This document shows, one piece after another, positions 22,598 through 35,500 of a DNA stretch of 64,000 nt. The translations under genes and the position numbers were made by a program. The first letter of the stretch is position 1; each line of letters opens with the position of its first letter. Source of the DNA: Anthostomella pinea (taxonomy: Eukaryota > Ascomycota > Sordariomycetes > Xylariales > Xylariaceae); the NCBI GenBank assembly GCA_963556695.1, contig CAUWAG010000018.1, positions 3,162,001 through 3,226,000 on the forward strand, read 5' to 3'. The notes below the pieces were generated by a model. It worked only from the letters and a program-made list of their open reading frames with translations. It had not been told where the DNA came from and did no database searches.

Positions 22598-22618
22598 TAT
22601 AGTACTGCTAGTACTATA
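22598..22618. repeat. Perfect inverted repeat (hairpin), 9-bp arms, 3-bp loop
   Basis: TATAGTACT, loop GCT, then AGTACTATA. The arms are exactly complementary. It stands alone in the gene-free region, with no coding sequence or T-tract beside it. Confidence 0.8.
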
Positions 22619-24919
22619 GGGGGAGTTAGTGCGCTGGCTAGGTCCAGGGCTGCGGCTCCGCAGTTGATGATGAGCTTCGAGCCTTGGACGGATCACGGAT
22701 AAGATAAGTAGATCCTCCCACTTCCCGCGGAAGGGAGCGAGTAGTGTCGATCTTGATCGCGTCGGGATTAATGAAAAAAGGATTCCCGGGAAAGCCGAAA
22801 GCGTACATTCTCACGACTTGCTATCGACGCTCCTATTCGAAACCCACGCACGCTGTGGCAGTGCAGACAGAGCGAGTTTCGTTCAGCTTCATCTTGTTGC
22901 AGAACGTTGGTGAGATCACGTATTTCGCATATCTAGGTCACACGCTCATAGTCATAGGGCATGACAAACACCCGACCATGCTGGCAATTCGCGACCTTGT
23001 CCGGGATGGCTGTTCGTTGCCTGCCGCGAGGAGGCAGGCTGTCGCGGTTTTAAGCGGAGATTACTGCTAGTACTTTTGTTGAGGCTCCGTGCGTCTTCAA
23101 ATCGCCCCTGGCAGGCAGATTTTCTGAAGATATCCATGTCGAACTTTTTCGAACCTTTGAGAGCCAGGGCCCAAGGGGGAAATTATGGGTCCTTGAGCTC
23201 CTTGGAGATGGACATCTTTGACCTCCTTGCCTCCTTGGGCTTTGGTGAAGGATGCTGCCAGCGCCATGATATGAATATAAAGGAACTTTTCTCTCTGGCA
23301 GTCAGGGGCATCTGGCTAGAAAACATGCGTACATAGTATGCTCCTTTACATGGTAGATTTCCTTCAAATCTCGGACTTCGGGAAACGTGTACGAACGAAG
23401 CTTACCGCGTTTAGACGCTGCCGATGCAGGTGCAAGGTAGACACACGGTCTAGCGGCGTGGCAAGGAGGACGACGACATCGTGGGGGAATACAATCCCAC
23501 TTTTTATTCTTCATCATCAATTATAAATCTGAAGATGGAAGCGTTGCTTGAAGTAGGTTAGCTTCAAGCATGAAATTGAGTATGAGCGATTCAAACCTAT
23601 CATGGACCGTGTTGCGGTTCAGTTCCAAGGTCTTGGGAATCCATGGCCAGTGACATCGACCTGGCGCTTGAGCCGAGCTCTGAATGGCAGGTCGCTCATG
23701 AACTGAAACGTCGTTGTATCATCCAGATCATGATACGATATCAAGCAAGATAGCGCTAGTAAGAAGTGCCCTGCACCGACGGGGCACCCATCATTTCACG
23801 AGCATCTCGGCGGCCGGCTCATCAACCTGGCCAGATCAGCTGCCTTTCCAGTGTCTGGTAGCGTCACCGCCCTCGCTTGCTGATCGCATAGTCGGTAATA
23901 ATAAAGGACAAGAGAGAGGTTATATCTGGGAGATGGGTACCCTGTACCAGGTATTCGTGTTATAGATGCACACCCTGTCAGAGAATGGTCAGAGGAGAGT
24001 CGGTTCGGGTCTGGCAGGTTGATGAACCAGAACCATGCAACGAGGTGCTCATGTGACAGACTCGTCCTGCAGCTTACCGGCGCACCTCGTCCGTCCAGAC
24101 CACAACCGACCTCTCACAGCACACACGGGCTGCGCTCGTCTTACGTGACATCTGCAAGGCACCGAAAGAGGTTGCAGCAGCTCCAGGGTTTTCGATGATA
24201 TCAGGTGTGACAGAACGAGTTGGGAAAAGCGTTCAAGACCGCATCAGCCTACAAGCGAGAGCGAACGGGGTCCATCCCTTCTCGAGGATCATCTAGTATC
24301 AGTAATGCCATCTGACATCTAGAAGACCCTGTCCTCACTCAGCCCTCTGCTCCGTGGGTATTCTGCGAGGGGTTGACGCTTGGTTCCTGCATATGACCGA
24401 CGATACGGATGCCGCAGAGTCCTGCTCGCTCTCTCGCGTGGCCAGCAGGGGGTACGAGGTCTCCTTCGACCGTAGTTTACTCCCGCTATCGAAAGCAATC
24501 CAGACATGTTTGTCTCGAGGCACTGCGGCGAAGATGATACCATCCTGCTGTAGAAGATACTAGACACTCCACGACAGTCTACGTTAACCGACGGCTAACG
24601 AGACCGAGCTGTCAATCCTTTCAGAGACACCCTGCGTACCCTTGAATTCACAATCCCAGGATGCCGGCCGGGTGTCCATGCTGCTTTCTTGTCGGGTAAC
24701 CCTCCAGAGCGTCACTTGTGCTCTCTCGGGCACCCACGGCCGTGGTTCTGGCCTCACCTAGCTTCAATGTCGATGGCAATGGTGTAACCCCGCGTGCGGT
24801 CTCAGTCAGCCGCCAAACCAACTTGATAGAACCCCAAGGAATCCATAGCGCCTCTCCAACACGGTGGTCTGCGACTCCGTAACTCAGCCCTGGGAGACTA
24901 GGCCGTGACCGGGTTGGTG

Positions 24920-24958
24920 CAATGTCCCAATGTCCCAATGTCCCAATGTCCCAATGTC
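24920..24958. repeat. Octanucleotide minisatellite, (caatgtcc)n, nearly five copies
   Basis: The 8-mer caatgtcc is repeated perfectly four times and followed by a partial copy. Two nearly identical 7-bp units (agctccc) follow immediately. Confidence 0.92.
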
Positions 24959-26687
24959 AGCTCCCAGCTCCCAGCTCCGAAAAGAGGGTGTGTTGAGGAT
25001 GCGTGGGAATGGACGTGGTGTACAAGTTGGTCACTCGCTATCCGAAACCAGTTGGCCGCTCACCGACGCGCTGCCCAATCGAGGCACGGAGGGTGAGGTG
25101 AGAGGCGTGGCTGGCGGCTCCATCCTGTCAGCTGACGGTGCTAACATTGAACCACGGCGCTGGGACCCAAGCCCCCAAGCAAATAGTAGAAAACTCTGAT
25201 TGCCAGAGCCTCCCTCACCAGTCAACACCATTGCTCCTGGCTGCCAAGTCTTGGAGGCAATGTGGCCGAACTGTCAGGGTCTTTTGTTGCTAGCGAGATC
25301 TGTGAAGCAACTAGACAGCTAGAGACACATCCTCCACCCATTCAGTTGTTGCGGGTTCTTCGTATCGCGTACGTCAGCAGATTAGCAGGTGGCAGATAGA
25401 TGAATCACCAACAGGCTAGGAAGAGGCTGAATGCTATTGCTAGTAGAGAAAGGTGTTGACGATCCCATCTACCGGTACCCTCCGTCAACTATCGGCGAAG
25501 CTCAGGCCGCGCCACGGCCCAGGATAGGTAAGGCTGGTGTGATCGACGAGCGGTAGGGATGAACCTTGAAGCCTCCAGTCAATGGTCACACAGCCCTCAG
25601 GGGAGATGCGTGTAGCGCCACCGTGTCACAGTGTCACGGCACGCTTGACAGCACCTGGGCACGGATTGACCCTTCGAGGTCCACCAGAACCCGCCCTGTG
25701 ACCCGCGCGCGATCGCATCCATCGATGGTCTTTGCGAGCCGTCCCTTCGAGAGGTGGTTCCCGCTGCCTTACCTTAGCACTGAGTCCCCATCGCACATCA
25801 GACGAGAAACCGCCGCAGACAGATAAGCATCTCGTTGTACGCAGTAGTCGGGAATCATTAGCAGGTGAGCGTCCGCGGCCACGCGTATGTAATAACGATA
25901 GTTACCAGATCTTGGATAAAATCTGTGCGACTCATCATCGGACCCGACGCCCCTGACACCCAATATCGAAAATGAACGTGTCGGCTGAGTTCGCTGACGC
26001 AGCTTGGCGTGGGTAGCTGGAGCCAATGCCGGCCAAACCATGGAAATATGACGAGTCGTTTCTATAAGAAACCCCCATGGGATACGAATAACTTAATAAG
26101 CCGCCTCTGTGACTTCCATCACACGGCATGACCCAAGCTTCCATGCTGGTACTGCTGCTCTTGTATCCATGGTACGCCGCGCTCTACACACGTGTGAGCG
26201 ACCCACGCGACCCGCGATGAGATTGGCAGACTGGCAGTCGGCCGTCCGCAAGGAGAAGATCTTCCGACAAATGCCGACGCCAGATGAAACGCTGAACGGC
26301 GCCGGCACGGTCTGCTATCTGTCTATCTATCTACTCAACTATCTATATCTGGGCCTTGGCAACGCCTATAGTACCTCACGCCGTCGAAGAGTGGTACCGA
26401 GACTGGGAATCGGCACCATATCATCTCAACGAGGGTTAGCCGGGCGTGGGGGTTCCTAATGATGATACGGGCATAGATCGAATCATACCGGCAAACCTGC
26501 CAAACCTGCCAGACCTGCGAGCGGGCCGAGTCTCTCAATGTTTGACTGATCACAATATTATGCTTCCCGCGCCGTTCATGGCAACAATACCGGCAAGCCG
26601 CAACACCGGCGACTTGTCACTTATCACTTTTCTGTCAGTTGGCCGCTGTGGGCTGAGGTGTTCGCATGGTCCTTATGTACGAATGTT

Positions 26688-26706
26688 GTATGTATGTATG
26701 TATGTA
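26688..26706. repeat. Tetranucleotide microsatellite (gtat)n
   Basis: Just under five tandem gtat units. Confidence 0.9.
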
Positions 26707-29700
26707 GGAGATATGTGATAGGATGCCCTGCTTGCGTGCATCGCACCCCTGCCGGCACGCTCCTCCGAGCCCAGGCAGCGGGAAGCTGTGGGTTTCCAGC
26801 AACCTTCTCATCAGATGCTTTCGTCGTCGTTTGCGCGGGTAATGATCAAGGATTCGTCAGCGTGGCGAGGGATGCAGCAATAGGCGCCCATGGCAGCCTA
26901 TCAGCTACCATGTCGTGGCCTTGCGCACAAGCTGATACATACAGCGTCGTCGAGAGTCGAGACTCAAGACCACCAGCCCCGTTGCAACTACCTAGCCACT
27001 ACAAGGCAGCGAAGGCGTACGACAACAGAACGTAGCGTAACACTCGTCAGCGTGTAACGGATTAAGCGATATATCTCCTACGATATCTTATTGGCCTCTC
27101 GCGAGCTGTCATGTCGCAGACGACGCGACGTCAGGCGGCGGAATCGCCCGGCCGAACCCCTCGTACGAGGCAGGGTTTCCAGTCGTCACCAGCGCGGTAG
27201 GAACCTCTGAGCTTATTACCGGTAGCGAACCAACAGCGTCTCCCATATTGCCAATGACCCGGTCTTGGAGAGGTGCGTCACTGGTCAGAACGTATTCCCC
27301 TGCCTTGCGAGATAGCTGGCCGGCCGCCGCTGGGGGCTTCAGGGCATTTGTCGCCCGTCTCATCTTGGTTGATCCCCCACTGCTGTAGTACACGCCTGGC
27401 ACGACGTAGCAGCAGCGGCAGCAGCGGATATTCTACGGACGCACGGGTACCAGGACGACGACGAGTCTGGGGCAGTGCGTTCGTCGGTTCCCAGACTTCC
27501 AGGACCGTGGAACCCCCAAACTTCAAAGGCCACGGCGAAAAGCATGGCGTGCGCACCCGAACGATGCTAGCCTCTCCCCTCCCGCGCCGTCTGATGCGAA
27601 ACTCCATCGCTTGCCTACTGCACATAGCTCTCCACACACGCCCCGTCCCTAACTGCATACACAGGACCCATATGAATGGCATGACATAGATAGGATAGGC
27701 AGATAGAACGATATAGCGCCCCACCCTGATCGTGTCCACTCACACAGATGGGAGGTTCGCCAAGCGATATGTTCCACATGCTCCCGAAGCATGCGCATAT
27801 CATGGGGCAGCGATATGGCTAGGGGTCGAAACCAGATGCGCAACGAGCAGCATCCCACGCCAACTCTGCTTTCAAAAGGATGACGAAGATGACAGCAGCA
27901 GTGGAGGAGGTATTGGAGGTGGAGCGACTCGGCTTCTTTGGGGATCCCGACTTTGCTTCGTTGCACCGGCAGCAGCGGGGCCTGATAACCCCGACCTCTG
28001 CGCATACTATCTATCCTCATGTGGCACATACTTACCTTGGGTAGTCTGGGCGACGCGAAGCCCGCACTCCCGCAGACATAGCTGCGTGCGCCGTGCGGTG
28101 CTGTATGCGTAATTGGGGCAGCGGCGCAGATTTAATATATCAACCAGCTCACGATACAACTATAGCCGATGCAATTGTATGCTGTGCTGTACTGCGAGCT
28201 CGCGGGAATAATGACTACACAGTAGCTTTGCCACCCCGTGGTAGGATCCCCATGGCGGAGACTCGCGAGCAGAATTTTCTCCTACCTCTCAGGCGAGCCT
28301 TAATGTCTTTTCTTCTTGCCGCGACAGCCTCGTCGAGTTGTGGCGTTTTAAGACCAGTCGAGATCACCTGGTTGCACGAATGGCTGGCTGTCAAGAGATC
28401 GGCTCAGCCGGTGGTGTGATTGGCCCATGTGGTCGAATGTCGTCAACATAGTGCGTGGATCTACTGGATCCCTATCGCTCCTAACTTGAAGCATCGTGGG
28501 ACTCCGGAGGGTGCTAGCGCCGGCCGCGACGTTGTGTTATCGAGCGTGTTCGGACCTGTATGAGGTTCCTGGAAATTCACTCGGCCGATTGGAAAGGAGA
28601 TATGCTGATTCAGGGTCGTGGTATCAGAGAGCTCTCAAGGGCCAAGGCGTAGATCACCCTCTTGGCACTCGAGACCTCACCTCAGCTGGCTGGGCATTGG
28701 GCAAGCACTCCTTTGTTATGATGACTAGATAAATCCTCTTGCCGGCGGGCCAACGTGAGGGAGGATTGGCGACGACTTATCAGGTGGCGACTCCAGAGCC
28801 ACGGCGGGTGTGGCACACCTTTTCCCCTCGGCCACACATTAGCTGTGTGAGGCCGCAGGTGCAGTCCCGGCCGTGAACTATCGCCCGTGAATGGAACCAT
28901 TTGGGCCAATTTGCTTGGGGCCTGCAACACCTGCAGCATATTCCCCGCCTCCAGATGCAGGTGCAATCGCTTGTGGCCTAGCTCCCTCAACCTTGCCGGC
29001 CTGCAACTTGCAAAGGCCCAATGGCCTCCGTCTCAAGCGCCTACTCCCAACGACGAGGGAGGCTAGGAGATGCGGGGTGGAGACAGGAGAAGCCGGGGTC
29101 GACGCGGACACGCAGGACACGCAGGAGGTATTTCTCGTCAAGGGCTTCAACTGTGCAGCAGCTTTGCAGGCGCTCATAGGTGGCGTGGTGCTCGTAGCTT
29201 CTCGGCGTCATTGATGATCGGAGCTGAAATGTGCAACATCTTCCCCCAGAGTCTGCATGCAGCTCCTTGCCGATCTGGCTTCGACAGCGAATATGTAGAT
29301 AGGTAGGCATCATACCGCGACTAGCACGAGTAGCATGAATTCCTGGAGGCTGGGGCAAGACATTGCGTAGGGCATTCGCAGCTGCTTGCTGCCAGTGTTC
29401 CGAAGCTGATCCGTTGTGGTGCCGGGTTGCTGGTGCACCATTGGGCCAGAGGCAGATGAGGGCATCGGGGCATTGGGGCATTGCCTCGTTTGGGAATCCC
29501 GTGATGATGTGAAGGGTCCCTCCATTCCAGCTTTCCCCGTATTCCTACGGTAGAGTCGGATGACCGCTGGACGGCCAATGTAAGGTACCGGTCATGCCGG
29601 AAGGGACCTGGGGCCACCTTAGACCTGAGACCTGAGACTACTAGTCTGTCTTCCATCTTCAGCAGTAGCGTCGCTGTAGTAAGTCGAGTTTGGGAATAGG

Positions 29701-30503
29701 CATGATGATGTCAGAAACTTGGGACGACGAACGACGAACGACGAGCACTGGTTCTAGTGCGGAAAGAGGCCTCTCGGAAACAGCATCTGATTTGTAGATG
29801 ATGCCGGTGTTTGCGTCTGGGAGGGTGTGCATGAAGGGCGTTTCTGCTGCGACATGACCTTATCAACTCCACTGGGCAATAGTCGCGGGATAAAACAACG
29901 ATGTCAACATCTGCAGGAGTCTGGACTGTCTGGACGGGCGCTCGAAGGGTGATTCATCATAGAAGCTCAGTGATTGGGAATATGGTGTGAATATGGTGTG
30001 AACTAGTCTGATTGCGATGCCACCTTGGACGAATTCCATAAATTGCCATATCTCTGGGTGTATAGCGAGGACCAATGAGGGAGGCCAGAGAAAGCGCACC
30101 CTCAGGCGCATGCAAGACCTGCAGCAGAGCAGGACGGGTCCTATGCCGCCGTTTGTGTGGTCAGTTGGGCAATGCCTGGGATGGGGGATGGGGACGATGA
30201 TGGTCGATATCGCGTGAAGGTTGTGTGTTCCCCCGCAAGACGGCGACGACGACATGCAGCAAAGCACAGGTTCGCAGTTGCAACTTCAGACATGGTGCTT
30301 CAATGTTGCGACTGACCAGGGCGTATGCACGATAACGACCGTGGTGGCGAGTGATGGTGACGGGGACATCCGTGGTCAGTGGTCACTTATGCAACATGTC
30401 TTCGATGTTGATCTTGGGTGTGCCTCTCGTGCGGCGTGACAGCCTGTCTGATAGATAGCATGACCTGGACCTACCACGGTCGTGAGAGTGGGAGATGGGG
30501 GAC

Positions 30504-30525
30504 GGTGATGGTGATGGTGATGGTG
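30504..30525. repeat. Hexanucleotide repeat (ggtgat)x3.7
   Basis: Three perfect ggtgat units plus a partial one, in non-coding sequence. Confidence 0.85.
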
Positions 30526-31582
30526 CACTCGCGACGGCTAGCCAAGAAGTGGAACAAGAACCCCCACGGATTCCACCCCGTCACCGCAGATACCCTGATG
30601 TGCCGTGTGGTTGAGATGGAACTATATCCTAGGGGTCACGACTATCGAAGCGGGTTCGGTATATGCGCTGGGTAACTTGAAGTGAGAACAGGCAACGGGG
30701 GTAAGGAACGGCTGAGAAAGAAAACAGGTAACAAAGTGATGGAATCACAGCAATGCAGTGCCCGGCGGCGATGTCAGCCCGTTACCAGTTTGCAGGTAGG
30801 CAGCCAGTCGTCAATGACCACAACTGAGAGGTCGCACAAAGAAGAGGAACGCCATCCAGCCACCAAAGGCTGACTTGTTGTTGATACGGCAAGTGATAAA
30901 ATAAAGTCTGTGTCGATTGAGTCTCTCCAGTCTCCCCAGCACGATTCATGGAGTTTAGTGATATAAAGGCGGACGAAGTGAAATGCATCTGGATGCATAA
31001 ACGCATTGAATGCAGGTGAAGATGAGAGGGGTGTGTAGACCGTAATTCCTCAAGTGCTCATGTCACGCCTCTATGGGTGTTTGCAAAGGCGTCATCACAC
31101 GCCTCCCATCCCTTGAGTGCTAATTATTTCAATTGCCGCCCCTTTTAGCAGCTTGATCCACCCCAGGCAGGAAGACTCTTACCCTGTGCAGCTAGCGGCT
31201 TCCGACGGTACCTTCGTACCTGCTGCTCTCCGTGCTGCTTGCTGCTTGGCTTCACGCCTTCAAGTGCATGTGGCCAATGGCTGATACGGAGGTGGGCCTA
31301 TGAGATCGGCGCTTTCCTCCCCAAAGCGGCATAGAGGCAATGCAGAAAAGGCTGCAAGGACCAGGCGGACACATCGCTTGCTTGGCATTGATAAGTCTGC
31401 CCCTCACCACCTGCCGCCACTGACACCCCTGCTAGCCCTGGTGCAGTTCATGAATGGGCCCCACTTCAGCACACCACTCAGCAGCTGGACCAATGACCCA
31501 TGTCTCTGCTGGGTGCTGCTGATGTGACCTTTGTGGACCCACCTTCGTGCCTCCAGTCCATGTCCCAGCCAAGGATCTGCTT

Positions 31583-31638
31583 GTACCTCCGTACATCCGT
31601 ACCTCTGTACCTCTGTACCCGTGTACCTCTGTACCTCC
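31583..31638. repeat. Octanucleotide minisatellite, gtacctct family, seven copies
   Basis: Seven consecutive 8-bp units of the form gtacctcc, gtacatcc, gtacctct, gtacctct, gtacccgt, gtacctct, gtacctcc. It lies about 450 bp upstream of the Ecl1-family gene and so may be within its promoter. Confidence 0.92.
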
Positions 31639-31798
31639 CGCTGTCCAGCCTGTGTGAGCTTGATACAAATGAACTTCGTCTCCTCCAACCCTTCCTCCAT
31701 CTTCAACCACCCAACACCACATATTTACACTTCTCGACTCTCTTTGCACCAAGCTCTCCCCACTATTGCGTGCTTGCTTTACGACAGTTGGCAAGGGC

Positions 31799-31819
31799 AT
31801 GACACAATCTACCTCTTAA
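31799..31819 (+). promoter_or_regulatory. Possible upstream ORF in the leader of the Ecl1-family gene
   Basis: A six-codon frame (Met-Thr-Gln-Ser-Thr-Ser-stop) in the C/T-rich stretch upstream of the main start at 32083. I see no other ATG between it and the main start. Whether it is in the mRNA depends on the transcription start, which the sequence alone does not give. Confidence 0.35.
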
Positions 31820-32082
31820 CATAACCACCGCACCCCATCGTCGACCTCACGCACGCCACTTGTAGCCTGGACTAGCCGAGCCTTCACCTCCGCCTTCGAG
31901 CCTTGCAAGATCCGCCCAATATTGAACAACCTCGTCTCACACCAGCTTGACTATAAAGCCTTCGCTCCGTATCGCCATCCTAGGCAGTCGAATATCGCCT
32001 CGTCGGACTACAGACTGCAACCCGACTCTCTCGTCGGCTGATACACAGACTCTCAACCGAAGTCACCACCAATACACACGCC

Positions 32083-32553
32083 ATGTCTTCCGATCTGTCC
32101 TGGGTGCACGAATACTGCCTTGCCTGCGATAGGCAAACAGATGGTGCCACCTACTGCTCAGAGTCCTGCAGACTATCCGACTTCGAGCACTCGTCTACTA
32201 CGAGCACACCAGCGAGCTCGCCAGGCGCCAGCGGCCCGTCTACCTTCAACTGGACAGCTCCCAGAAGCCAGTCCAAGTTCTACCTGCCTCCAGCCTACGA
32301 CTTCAGCAACGCCCAGCCATATGGCTCGACACCCATGCCCCAGTCCCGTCTATCTCGACACTCCGAGTCGTCGACTTCGTCAACCCACATCCTCACGCCC
32401 TCGAGCTCGCACAGCAGCCTATGCTCCCTGCGTAGCACCTCGTCGTCTGGAAGCGAAAGTACACAGTTGTCGGTCAAGGCGAAGCAACAGCTAAGAGACT
32501 ACGCCAGTTCCTTCGAAAACGCCAGGGTCCAACAACGAAGACGATCACATTAG
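32083..32553 (+). CDS. Ecl1-family zinc protein (extender of chronological lifespan)
   Basis: A 156-aa single-exon protein. Near the N-terminus it has C12-x2-C15-x9-C25-x3-C29 in the context EYCLACDRQTD...YCSESCRLSD, the compact zinc-binding motif of the Ecl1 family (Pfam Ecl1). The rest is Ser/Thr-rich and looks disordered. In fission yeast Ecl1-type proteins extend chronological lifespan and respond to zinc, sulfur or nutrient limitation; that is family knowledge and has not been shown for this gene. The start is well placed (cgccATGtcttcc), and a long pyrimidine-rich leader precedes it. It is isolated: no other supported gene lies within about 8 kb on either side. Confidence 0.88.
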   Translation: MSSDLSWVHEYCLACDRQTDGATYCSESCRLSDFEHSSTTSTPASSPGASGPSTFNWTAPRSQSKFYLPPAYDFSNAQPYGSTPMPQSRLSRHSESSTSSTHILTPSSSHSSLCSLRSTSSSGSESTQLSVKAKQQLRDYASSFENARVQQRRRSH

Positions 32554-35500
32554 ACTCGCACACCACTCCTTTTGTTTCGATAGATCATCCAACACTCCGC
32601 TTTCTATACCCAACCAGCATACTGTTATCAATTCAACGCAACCAACTCGCGCCTCACTCATTACGATTTCCTTTACTTGTTCGGGACGACGTTGGTATGG
32701 GAACAACTACACATCTTTTGACATCTGTTGTACAAGAGCATCTACCGGAGCACAGCATCATAAAAAGTTTTGGGGGGTTATTTCGGGATTCTGCCTTCAA
32801 TTTGCTTCCAGCCGCGGGCGCACAATGGGGGACTTCTGGTACAGGTACGGCTTGGTTGTACCATGAGACTTCTCGAGATATCACTGTTTTTTCTATTGCG
32901 TGGCACATCGATGCTTGGATAGGGGTTGGAGCTGGGATGGAACTGCAGCTGGCCAGACTGTGCTTGCTGGCTAAGACAACGGCCGGAAGGACTTGTCAAG
33001 GTTGACCATCGCGTCAGAGGAACCGGCAACAAGGCCGAAGAAACTTGCACTGGCATGTTTATCCATAGACGATGGATTGATGGGACTTGATACTCATTTC
33101 AGACAGCTAGGATTAGCCATGCTGCCCCTCCAAACAGGGTTTACATGCTGTTTGTAAACCTGAGGAGATTCGGTCACATGCATCGGATAACAAGAAGTTC
33201 AAGACCCTCACTCATATTCCCGATCTACCAACTTGGCTTTTGTGGCCTACACACTGCGCGGTTGTACATTCCATATTTAGGCGGCCTGTGACTTGTGTAT
33301 AAGAAGACGAGGTGCATTGAACCCTACATCCGGCATATCGATGCACTGGAGAGGGGCAACAATTTACAACCTTCCTGATGGGGGTCAAGGTCTGGCATCA
33401 TGACTTGAGCTTCTATCCATCTTATTGTACGCATGGGAGTGTGGAGAGCGAGGGTCGAACACGGTAGGTAGGTACGTAGGCTATCTGGGTTATATTGATG
33501 TCAGTGAGATAATTGACAGCTATTAGGTGGCTATTCTGATAGCTCTTCATCGTGTAACATTGGCTGGTCTAGGTGATGGCTTGCCAAACCACCTTTCGCA
33601 GAGGCTGATCATGGACATTCCTACCACACCTCTGGCAATTGAAGACGCAACCTAGCACATGATCGCCAAGACAAATAATCTGGCGCTTCTGTGGATCTTC
33701 CTGATGCCCTTTGTTCATCATCATCCGCATGATGCGAAAAAACGCCCATCAAGACACTATTTTCCCTAGTACCTAGATGACGATGCTAGGTGGTCTAGAC
33801 CTATCATTATTACTAGCTCGCGTAGAAAAGCAATCGACTTTACACACAATTCCATATTCGACAGAGAGGGAAAACTATCAGCCCACGAAGCCTTCCCCTT
33901 TACAGTAGGGGTCGGGCTATGTGGATCAGGTACTGTACACTCACGCCTTCCCCAGGCGTGCCAGGAGCTGGGATCGTGATCATGTGGAGATGGTGTTGGT
34001 TCAGGCTTTCAGCAAGCTCGTCATCACCCATTATTACATAACGAAGCTTTATTATTATTAGACGAAGCTTTCGATGACTCACTCTGGCCCGTGCTGGCGA
34101 TGGAGCCGTCGGAGTCAGTGACCCTCAGACGCAATATATTCGTTGCAAAGATCCGCTGGCGATGAGTCGATAATTGTCGAAGGCGACAGCGGAATTGCGC
34201 CATGCGTCTGGCACCAAGCTCGGACTTGGTTATAGCTTTGAGTTCCAAGAAGGTTGCATCAGACTCCCTGCGTTGTATGGCATACATTGGATTAAAGATT
34301 CGTCTCCAGACCGGCCGGCTGTGAAGCCTCAGGGCAAAGTTCCGTCAGGCGTCAACGTTTAGGATCATATGCAGGTTCATACCATGGGTACTTCAACATA
34401 ATGGTGTATAGTCTGAATCTTCTCGCCTAGACCGGCTGCGAAGCCTTCAGGGCAAAGTTCGGCCAGGCGTCAGCGTTTAGGATGACACATGCAGGTTCAC
34501 ACCATATTTCATCATGATGGTGTAGAGGTTACTGTGTACAGTCTGAAGATGGCCAGGGCTAGCCGGCAGGACAAGCTTTGCAGCTCACCTGCTCCGACCT
34601 TTCTCAAAACTTGCGCTGCCCTTTGGAAGGCCCCTTGCCAGCCAAGCACGATGGTGGGGCAGAGGGTTGGTGCAAGTTTTGAGGGAAGGTCTGAGCAGGT
34701 GGGCTAATAGTAATGCTCCAGTTTGAGCCTCTGAACGGGGGACGTGGGAGGCTCGGGCCCAATCAACTCCAAAGCCAGAGCCCCCGGGGAGTACCGCGCA
34801 GGCGCATAGAGCTAGGCTCGATAGGCAGTAGCTCTCGCAAGGCACCGAACTCTGTGGTGAAGCTTCCAAGGTTGGCAGTCGTGGCTGAGACGGTTGACAA
34901 GATTCGTCAAAGACAGCAAAGCCAGCAGCAAAGCCAGAAAATTTTCTTGTCTCATGCACGCTTCGTACGGTAGAAAGTCAGACAGACCCTGATGGCTGAT
35001 GGCTGATGACTGTTTGTTGATTTACGTCGCTACCTAGAAAACTCAATCTCTCCTACCTACCTTATGCAAGGTGCAATCCTGAGAGGGTTCCAGACCAATG
35101 ACCAATCTACAGAGCCAGAGTCCGTCTCCCAGCCGGACGTTGTCTCTTCATGCGACCCGGCACAGAGTCCTACGGTTTACCACGGGGCGTCAGTCTATTC
35201 GGTCTCTTCGCTTGTCTTCCTATTCCATTGTGATGGCATGTTCCAAACATGATTTTTTTTTTCACTTCAGCCTCGACGACCAGTGTCAAGGCATGTTCCA
35301 ACTTCAAAGTTCTAGAGGCGTACATGTGCCTTGTGGTAGCGGTATCCAGAATAAGGACCAGGGTCACGAATGGTGGCTATTGGTCTGTATTCTGGAAGTT
35401 GCTTGATTGAAAGAAGGGATGGGTGGTGTCCCCATCCCAGAAGTAGCTATCATCCCAGTTGGGTACGAATCTGGTACAAACGGGTACCAGTTGGGCTCCA

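Larger units (their letters stand above)
17295..31798. other. Gene-free region of about 14.5 kb
   Basis: Composition is ordinary (not RIP-like) and sequence complexity is high, but I find no reading frame with recognisable domains, good codon texture or plausible splice structure. Frames up to about 225 codons exist on both strands and look like chance openings. Supported content is limited to simple repeats (19153-19168 cagt, 24920-24958 octamers, 26688-26706 gtat, 30504-30525 ggtgat, 31583-31638 octamers) and a perfect 21-bp hairpin at 22598-22618. It could hold non-coding RNA genes or diverged transposon remnants that cannot be seen by eye. Confidence 0.55.

Noticed and set aside
22025..22702. 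225-codon open frame on the plus strand
   Set aside because: No family features. A hairpin and unrelated short repeats cross it, and the protein lacks any globular pattern.
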